A stretch of 64,000 nt of DNA from Actinomycetota bacterium (GTDB lineage: Bacteria; Actinomycetota; Acidimicrobiia; Acidimicrobiales; Ilumatobacteraceae): assembly GCA_009726095.1 (NCBI GenBank), contig WLMZ01000004.1:1-64000 (forward strand), read 5' to 3'. The notes under the pieces were generated by a model, which was not told where the DNA came from, made no database searches, and was given only the letters and a program-made list of their open reading frames with translations. The stretch's first letter is position 1. Each line of letters begins with the position of its first letter. Positions 57,688 through 64,000 of the stretch are shown here, piece after piece. The translations under genes were made by a program, and so were the position numbers.

Positions 57688-59157
57688 ATGACCCATGAAC
57701 CGAACGCAGTGGTCATCGTCGGCGCCGGTGCGGCGCAACAGCGCTTCGACGACCCTGCACTTGCCGTCGAAGCTGGCGCGCTCATGCGTCTTGCCCTCGA
57801 ACGTGCCGCCGACGACGCCGGATCACGTGCGTTGCTCGATGCTGGCGATGTGTTGTTGATGCCCCGTGGCACCTGGCCATATGCAAACCCTGCCGCCATC
57901 GTCGCCCCATGGAATCCGGCGCTGCGCAGCATCGTGGCCGACATCGGGGTGTTGCAACAAACGCTGCTCAGCCGGGCATGCGCGATGGTGGCCGATGGCT
58001 CCGCCGACGTTGCGTTGGTGTGTGGCGGCGAAACGAAATACCGCGCGTTGCGCGCCCAGATCGCCGGGACACTGACGACCGACACGGCCACGCACGGCAC
58101 GCCGACCGAGCGTCTGGAACCAGCGCACGAGATCCTGACCACCGAGGAAATCGCCCGTGGACTTCCCGTGCCCGCCCGACAGTACGCAATCATCGACACT
58201 GCGCTGCGCCGCGCCCAGGGCCTGTCGCCGGCAGGGCACGTCGAGCTGCTCGCCCAACTCTGGGCCGGCTTCAGCGCAGTTTCCGCACGCAACCCCGATG
58301 CCTGGTCACGAACCGAGATCGCCCCGTCTGCGCTGTCCGAACCCTCCACTGCCAACCCGATGCTTGCTTGGCCCTACACCAAGCTGCACTGTTCGCAGTG
58401 GAACGTGGACCAAGCGGCCGGGCTGATCATCTGCAGCGCGGCGACGGCCGAGCGCCACGGTATTCCCCGCGACCGTTGGGTGTTTGCGCACACCGGAGTG
58501 GAATCCAACCTGATGGTCCCGCTCACACGTCGCGCCGATCTGCACCGCTCACCCGCCGTCGCCGTTGTGGGTGAGGCGATACGACAGCACTGCCGCATCG
58601 CCCCTGCCGATGTCGCGCACCTCGACATCTACAGCTGCTTCCCCGCAGCCGTGCGGGTGCAGATGGCCGAGCTCGGGCTGACCGGGCACCGACCTCTCAC
58701 GGTGACCGGTGGCATGACCTTTGCCGGTGGCCCGTTGAACAACTACACGCTGCAGGCCGTCGCAACGATGGTGGGGGTATTGCGCGCCGATCCGGCCGCG
58801 CAGGGACTGGTCACCAACGTCAGCGGCATGCTCACCAAGTTCGGCGCCTCATTGTGGTCGTGCGCACCGCCCGCTCAGCCCTTCGCTGCGATCGACGTCA
58901 CCGGCGATGCTGCGGCTGCTACTGCGCTGGCCCAGGTCGACCCATCGTTTCGCGGCCGGGCGCAAACGCTCAGCTACACCGTCGCCTGCGACAAGGGCAC
59001 GGCCGCTCAGGGCATCGTGATCGGCGAAACACCAAGCGGTGCACGCTGCCTGGTCACCACCACCGATGCCGAACTGATGGCCGACATGATGCAGAACGAT
59101 TGGTGCGGTCGCAGCATCGACGTGGACGGCGCCGCCCTGATCGGCACGGGCGCCTGA
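57688..59157 (+). CDS. thiolase-like (SCP-2 thiolase / acetyl-CoA acetyltransferase) family protein
   Basis: 489 aa; NAVVIVGAGAAQQRFDDP, VALVCGGETKYR, DIYSCFPAAVRVQMAELGL, GGMTFAGGPLNNYTLQA. Confidence 0.8.
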   Translation: MTHEPNAVVIVGAGAAQQRFDDPALAVEAGALMRLALERAADDAGSRALLDAGDVLLMPRGTWPYANPAAIVAPWNPALRSIVADIGVLQQTLLSRACAMVADGSADVALVCGGETKYRALRAQIAGTLTTDTATHGTPTERLEPAHEILTTEEIARGLPVPARQYAIIDTALRRAQGLSPAGHVELLAQLWAGFSAVSARNPDAWSRTEIAPSALSEPSTANPMLAWPYTKLHCSQWNVDQAAGLIICSAATAERHGIPRDRWVFAHTGVESNLMVPLTRRADLHRSPAVAVVGEAIRQHCRIAPADVAHLDIYSCFPAAVRVQMAELGLTGHRPLTVTGGMTFAGGPLNNYTLQAVATMVGVLRADPAAQGLVTNVSGMLTKFGASLWSCAPPAQPFAAIDVTGDAAAATALAQVDPSFRGRAQTLSYTVACDKGTAAQGIVIGETPSGARCLVTTTDAELMADMMQNDWCGRSIDVDGAALIGTGA

Positions 59158-59277
59158 GCTGGTTGCACTCCGCAACGAACGTTTGCTCTGGTCAGGCGGT
59201 GATGGATTCCCCATGCAGACGGGCACGGCACGGCAACGGCTCAACTTGGCGACGGCCAGACCGGATACGGTTGCTCC

Positions 59278-59454
59278 ATGGCCGAGTTCGACAACAACGG
59301 TGGCGATCAGGATTCGAGCACGGCGCAGCGACACGATCCATCGAACGCCTGCCAGTCGTGTGGCACACCGCACGCGCGCACCTGGAGCACCAGCGATGGC
59401 CCCGCCCGGCTGTGCCCACCCTGCGCAGCCCTGCACGGCGTCGGCTGCCCCTGA
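59278..59454 (+). CDS. 58-aa small protein with C-X2-C-X17-C-X2-C GATA-like zinc finger
   Basis: MAEFDNNGGDQDSSTAQRHDPSNACQSCGTPHARTWSTSDGPARLCPPCAALHGVGCP; not in the provided ORF track. Confidence 0.55.
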   Translation: MAEFDNNGGDQDSSTAQRHDPSNACQSCGTPHARTWSTSDGPARLCPPCAALHGVGCP

Positions 59455-59536
59455 CCGAACGATCAGTACGCCCGCTGACGATCGGTGGCGCGAAGTGGAG
59501 CATGCTGACCGGGTGTTCACACCCGCATTGACAGAC

Positions 59537-60010
59537 ATGGCAACGCGCATCGCCACACTGCTGCGTGCCCGCGGCGAAACCGTGGCCGTTGCCGAAGGGT
59601 CGGCGGGCGGGTTGATCTCGGCAACGCTGCTCTCGGTGCCGGGGGCTTCTGCCTATTACATCGGCGGCGCAATCGTCTACACAGCGGCGGCAGGTCGAGC
59701 GTTGATGGCCGGCCCCATCGAGGTGCCACGCGGAATGCGTGGTGCCACCGAGGAGTTCGCCCGCTACCTCGCGCAATCAGCCGCCGCCAAAATGGCAGCG
59801 ACGTGGGGCATCGGCGAGGCCGGGGCGGCAGGTCCTGCGAATCCGTATGGCGACCCTGCCGGACATGCCTGGGTGGCGGTCAGCGGACCATCGGATGCAA
59901 CACGGCACATCCTGACCGGCCTCGACGGCCGCACCGACAACATGATTGCATTTGCAATCGCCGCGCTGACGCTGCTGGTCGACACACTCGAGTCACCGGC
60001 CAGGCCCTAG
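59537..60010 (+). CDS. CinA C-terminal domain (PncC-like) family protein, divergent
   Basis: VAVAEGSAGGLISATLLSVPGASAYYIGGAIVYTAAAG...GIGEAGAAGPANPYGDPAGHAWVAVSGP. Confidence 0.75.
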   Translation: MATRIATLLRARGETVAVAEGSAGGLISATLLSVPGASAYYIGGAIVYTAAAGRALMAGPIEVPRGMRGATEEFARYLAQSAAAKMAATWGIGEAGAAGPANPYGDPAGHAWVAVSGPSDATRHILTGLDGRTDNMIAFAIAALTLLVDTLESPARP

Positions 60011-60056
60011 CCGCTACGAGAAGAACACCGTCGGCCCGGCGTGATCCGTCGGGTGG

Positions 60057-61034
60057 TCAGGTGCCGGTGAGTTGTTCCACGACCGGAGCGAACGCGTCCA
60101 TCGCCGAATCGTTGATGGTGATGTAGCTGATGCCGTAGAGCTCGCGGCGGCGAATCAGCTCATCGGCGATCTGGGCCGGCGTACCGAACAGGGCATGGGG
60201 GTGCACCAGCATGTCGTCGGCGGACAGGCCGAACATCTTCCCGAAGCCCTCGGCGTTCTTGCGCGCAGCATCTGTGACGAACGTGAAGTACGCCCCGATC
60301 TCCAGCTCGATCTCCGCTGGCACCCTGCCGGCCAAGGCAGCGGCGTTGCGCACCCAACCGACCTTGGTGGCGGTGCCCTCGGCGGTTCCGCTGTTCACCC
60401 CAGCAGCACCGATCTTGCCGCTGGCGTTGTTGAAGTTGAGGCTGACGATGTCGGCCTGCGCTCCGGCCAACGACAACACCCGCTTCGAACCACCGCCGAT
60501 CATGATCGGCGGGTGTGGACGCTGCACGGTGTGGGGCACCTGGCTGAAGCCGTGCAGATGCACGTGCTCACCGTCGATGTCCACCGGCTCGCCCGAGAAC
60601 AACACCTTCATCGCGCCAACGGCTTCTGCGAGACGCGCGATGCGCTGCGGTGCGGGATCCATGGTGAGACCAATGGCCTCGTATTCGCCCTGCAGCCACC
60701 CAGCACCGAGGCCGAGTTCGAGTCGACCCTCGCTGAAGAAGTCGAGCGTGGCCGCTTCCTTCGCCAGCACCGCGAGCGGCCGATAGTCGATACAAAAGAC
60801 GCGACAGCCGATACGCAGCGTGGACGTGGCCTCGGCCGCAACGGCCATGGCCGGCACCGCGGCGAGTCCCTGCACCGGATGGCCGGTGGCGGTCAGCGCC
60901 GGGCCGGGCCCGATGTAGTGATCGGCGAGATGCAATGCCGAGTACCCGAGGGCCTCGGCATGGCGGGCCTTGTCACGCCACTCACGCGGCGAATCGGCGC
61001 TGAAGGACTGGATCGCGAAACGGAACGGCCTCAT
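60057..61034 (-). CDS. LLM class F420-dependent oxidoreductase
   Basis: FRFAIQSFSADSPREWRDKARHAEALGYSALHLADHYIGPGPALTATGHPVQGLAAVPAMAVAAEATSTLRIGCRVFCIDYR. Confidence 0.88.
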   Translation of the reverse strand: MRPFRFAIQSFSADSPREWRDKARHAEALGYSALHLADHYIGPGPALTATGHPVQGLAAVPAMAVAAEATSTLRIGCRVFCIDYRPLAVLAKEAATLDFFSEGRLELGLGAGWLQGEYEAIGLTMDPAPQRIARLAEAVGAMKVLFSGEPVDIDGEHVHLHGFSQVPHTVQRPHPPIMIGGGSKRVLSLAGAQADIVSLNFNNASGKIGAAGVNSGTAEGTATKVGWVRNAAALAGRVPAEIELEIGAYFTFVTDAARKNAEGFGKMFGLSADDMLVHPHALFGTPAQIADELIRRRELYGISYITINDSAMDAFAPVVEQLTGT

Positions 61035-62236
61035 CGCGCCACGAACCCGAGCTGGAAGCTGCGCACTGCACGAGCGAAGATGTTCGATTCGACATCGGGC
61101 TCGGTGATTGGTCGCAGCTGCGTGATCCGTGCCGACAACTGGGTGAACAGCGACTGCAGGGTGGCGCGCGCCAGGTTGTTACCCAGGCACAGGTGGGTGC
61201 CGAACCCGAAGGCAATCTGCGGGTTCGGGTTGCGGCGAATGTCGAAGGTGTAGGGGTCGTCGAATACGCCCTCGTCACGATTGGCCGATGGGTACAGCAA
61301 CACAATGCGGTCACCCCGGGCGATCTGCGTGCCGTTGATCTCGGCATCGGCGCCTGCCCTGCGGAACATGTTGTTGAGCGGGGTCACCCAGCGCAACACC
61401 TCCTCCACGGCCAACGGGACCAACGACGGATCGGCGGCCATCGCCTCCCACTGGTCGGGGTGATTGCAGAACTCGCGCACGCCGTGGCTGATGGCCGTGC
61501 GGGTGGTCTCGGCGCCCCCGGAGATGAACAGGCCAACCTCGTGCACGATGGCGGCCGGCGACAGCGGGCGCCCGTCGACCTGGCTGTGCAACCAGATCGA
61601 GATCAAGTCGTCGGCCGGGCAGCCGACCTTGTCCTTGGCAATCTCGCCGAGGGCCCCGACGAACTCCATATTGGCGTCGACGAACTCGGTGAAGATGTGG
61701 CCGTCACGCTCGCGCATGTCGATGCGCATCAGCCGTTCGCTCCAGCTCTTCAGCTCGCGCCACATCGATTCCGGATAGCCCAGGAGCCGACAGGTGAGCC
61801 GCGCCGGCAGCTGGCCGGAGATCGCATCGACCAGGTCGCATTCACCATCGGCGATGACGTTGTCGATCAACTCAGCCACCAACACATCGATCTCGACCCG
61901 ACGATCGGCCACTGCGGAGCGCGTGAATTTGTGCTGCACGAGCATGCGCTGTTGGCGGTGCGCTGGGTCGTCCTGGGCGATCATGTTGATCTCATCGGGG
62001 TTCCAGATGGCGCGGTAGCCCTGGCCGCTGAGGAACACGCTGCTGCGCCGTTCCACCTCCATCAGGTCGGCGTGACGGCTGATGCCCCACAACCCGTTGC
62101 GGTGGTCGCGGTAGACGGGCTCGTTGGCGCGCATCCACGCCCACGCGTCGTGTGGGTTGGTGCAGTAGAAGTCGGGGTCGAGTAGGTCGACGACCAAACG
62201 ATCCCCGCCGACAACGGACTGGCTCACTGTGCTCAT
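61031..62236 (-). CDS. cytochrome P450
   Basis: LFISGGAETTRTAISHG; AFGFGTHLCLGNNLAR; ATGA-type overlaps on both sides. Confidence 0.95.
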   Translation of the reverse strand: MSTVSQSVVGGDRLVVDLLDPDFYCTNPHDAWAWMRANEPVYRDHRNGLWGISRHADLMEVERRSSVFLSGQGYRAIWNPDEINMIAQDDPAHRQQRMLVQHKFTRSAVADRRVEIDVLVAELIDNVIADGECDLVDAISGQLPARLTCRLLGYPESMWRELKSWSERLMRIDMRERDGHIFTEFVDANMEFVGALGEIAKDKVGCPADDLISIWLHSQVDGRPLSPAAIVHEVGLFISGGAETTRTAISHGVREFCNHPDQWEAMAADPSLVPLAVEEVLRWVTPLNNMFRRAGADAEINGTQIARGDRIVLLYPSANRDEGVFDDPYTFDIRRNPNPQIAFGFGTHLCLGNNLARATLQSLFTQLSARITQLRPITEPDVESNIFARAVRSFQLGFVAR

Positions 62237-64000
62237 ACTCGCGACCCTGCCACGTTCGCCGAGTTGCTCGCCACGCGGCGCAGCTCCGCAAGGCGGGCAC
62301 GGTACGTGTCGACGTTGGCAAGCTTGATCGACTCATAGCCGCGAACGAGGTCCGGCAACCCGGCTGCGGCAAGCACGACATCGAGATCGGCGCCATCTCG
62401 AAGCAGAGCGGTGATCGCGTCGGTGTACTCGGCCGGCAGCGCCCGCTCGATACGGCGCAGATGCGTCCAGCCCGGCAGGTCGAACGGCGTGCCACGCAGC
62501 CGTCGGCCGGCACGCAGGCCCACGAGCAATGGCGTGGCCCAACGACCAAGGCTGATCTTGTGGTGCACGCCGAGCGATCGCAACAACGGCGGATGCAGCC
62601 GCCAGTGCACTCGGGCGCCCACGCCGCCGACGGCCTCGGCGGCAGCCCGGGCTTCGGGGGCAAGCAGCAGTCGGGCGACCTCGTATTCGTCCTTGTACGC
62701 CATCAGCTTGTGCAGGTTCAGAGCAAAGGCCTCGACCACGTCGGGGTCGGCCCCTGCGGCGCGTACCTGCTCGATTCGGGCGAGGTAACACTGCGAGTAC
62801 CGGCGGGACTGGTAGCCGATGAGATCCGCAGCGCGCATGACAATGGGATCGGTGTCGGCAAAGACCACGGTGGCATCGGCGGAGATGCCCGCAGCCATGG
62901 CAACCTCTGCAGGGGCGAGCACCCATTGGCGGCCCCACGCAAAGGCAGCCAGGTTGCGGTCCACGGCGACACCGTTCAGCTCGATGCTCCGCTGCAAGCT
63001 GGCGCTGGTCACCGGCAGGACACCGCTCTGATGAGCAACGCCAAGCAAGAAGACGTTGGCCGTCATCGTGTCCCCGAACAATCCGGACACCAGCTCGGTC
63101 ACCGGGACATACCGGTTCTCCGTCGCTCGGCTGCACACATTGAGTCTGCGTTCCAGGTCGCCGCGCTCGGGATACGGCATCGACGGGTTGAGCACCATGT
63201 TGCCCGTTGGCGTGGGCGATACCGATCCGATGACGACCGTCCGCTCGAGTGACGCTCCGCGCAGTTGCGATTCGGACGCCGCACCCAACAGATCAAAGGC
63301 GAGCATCACGTCCACCCCACCCGCAACTGCTTTGTTGGAACCGATCAGGTCGTGGCGGCTGAGGCACAAATCGCTCACCACCGGGCCGGCCTTTTGCGAC
63401 AACCCGGTCTGGTCGAGGCCACGAACCCGGAAGCCATCGAGCATTGCCGCCGTACCAAGGATCTGGCTCACCGTGACCACTCCGGTACCGCCAATACCGG
63501 GCATACGAATGGTGAACACCTCATCAGGCACCGCAATGGCTGCGTCGGCGAGAACGGTCGGAGCTGCTGGGAAGCTGCGCTTCGCCTTCGCCTTCGCCTT
63601 CGCCTTCGCCTTCGCCGCGCGCCGGGCGGGCGTGACGGTGGCGAAGCTGGGGCAATCACCCTGCAGGCAGGACAGGTCGAGGTTGCACGAGCTCTGGTCG
63701 ATGCGCGTCTTCCGTCCGAACGGCGTCTCGACCGGCTGCACCGACAGGCAGTTGCTCTGCTGCCCGCAGTCGCCGCAGCCCTCGCACACGCGCTCGTTGA
63801 TGAGCACCCTCGCGGTGGGCGTGGGGAGGCGGTCTCGCTTGCGCAGCCGACGCTTCTCGGCGGCACAGACCTGATCGTGCAGCAGCACGGTCACGCCGGG
63901 CACGGCTGCCAAGAGCTGTTGGGCCTCGACCATGCGGGTGCGGTCCCACACCTCGACCTGAGCGGGCAGGCTCACCGATGCATACTTGCTGACATCGTCG
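62233..64000 (-). CDS. indolepyruvate/2-ketoacid ferredoxin oxidoreductase family, C-terminal part; runs off right edge
   Basis: DDVSKY...VPGVTVLLHDQVCAAEKRRLRKR; VCEGCGDCGQQSNCLSVQPVETPFGRKTRIDQSSCN; MPGIGGTGVVTVSQILGTAAMLDG. Confidence 0.9.
   Translation of the reverse strand, partial: DDVSKYASVSLPAQVEVWDRTRMVEAQQLLAAVPGVTVLLHDQVCAAEKRRLRKRDRLPTPTARVLINERVCEGCGDCGQQSNCLSVQPVETPFGRKTRIDQSSCNLDLSCLQGDCPSFATVTPARRAAKAKAKAKAKAKRSFPAAPTVLADAAIAVPDEVFTIRMPGIGGTGVVTVSQILGTAAMLDGFRVRGLDQTGLSQKAGPVVSDLCLSRHDLIGSNKAVAGGVDVMLAFDLLGAASESQLRGASLERTVVIGSVSPTPTGNMVLNPSMPYPERGDLERRLNVCSRATENRYVPVTELVSGLFGDTMTANVFLLGVAHQSGVLPVTSASLQRSIELNGVAVDRNLAAFAWGRQWVLAPAEVAMAAGISADATVVFADTDPIVMRAADLIGYQSRRYSQCYLARIEQVRAAGADPDVVEAFALNLHKLMAYKDEYEVARLLLAPEARAAAEAVGGVGARVHWRLHPPLLRSLGVHHKISLGRWATPLLVGLRAGRRLRGTPFDLPGWTHLRRIERALPAEYTDAITALLRDGADLDVVLAAAGLPDLVRGYESIKLANVDTYRARLAELRRVASNSANVAGSRV
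63581..63616 (+). repeat. (TTCGCC)6 hexanucleotide repeat coding for an Ala-Lys linker
   Basis: Six consecutive perfect TTCGCC units; encodes AKAKAKAKAKAK on the minus strand. Confidence 0.95.

Noticed and set aside
56841-58355. 504-aa extension of the enoyl-CoA hydratase
   Set aside because: N-terminal extension overlaps the thiolase on the other strand; ATG at 57638 (MAQVEVATEG) fits the family.
1-64000. tRNA, rRNA, CRISPR array, prophage, integrase, toxin-antitoxin or canonical defence system
   Set aside because: No supporting motif found by eye; small or diverged RNAs could be missed without tRNAscan/Infernal.

Overview
This is a 64 kb chromosomal window from a high-GC actinobacterium. 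The F420-type LLM oxidoreductases, CarD, a mycothiol-nitroreductase-like DsbA protein, paired P450s and 13E12/DUF222 HNH gene suggest an Acidimicrobiia-like lineage (inference). It is densely coding. I see no tRNA, rRNA, CRISPR array, prophage or intact IS element. Two conserved housekeeping blocks anchor it: carD/rdgB/rph/murI (about 27.7-30.6 kb) and ribF-truB-rbfA-(dsbA-like)-infB-ylxR-nusA-rimP with divergent proS (about 31.5-41.9 kb). The rest is mostly lipid, amine and xenobiotic catabolism: two P450s, many SDRs, MaoC, enoyl-CoA hydratase, thiolase, two PhyH dioxygenases, S1P-lyase-like and NirK-like enzymes, a GH29-beta-helix fusion, and a 2-ketoacid:ferredoxin oxidoreductase running off the right edge. 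The strongest items for follow-up are: (1) a terminator-like hairpin plus four 13-bp direct repeats in the rimP-nusA-infB leader, suggesting attenuation; (2) a 58-aa ORF missing from the supplied track with a C-X2-C-X17-C-X2-C GATA-like finger; (3) a perfect LexA/SOS-type palindrome before a 13E12 HNH endonuclease gene; (4) two copies of a 49-nt hairpin repeat, one at the breakpoint of a truncated ltrA; (5) operator-like palindromes next to start codons; (6) several microsatellite-like tracts. I ran no searches; family calls rest on motifs recognised by eye.
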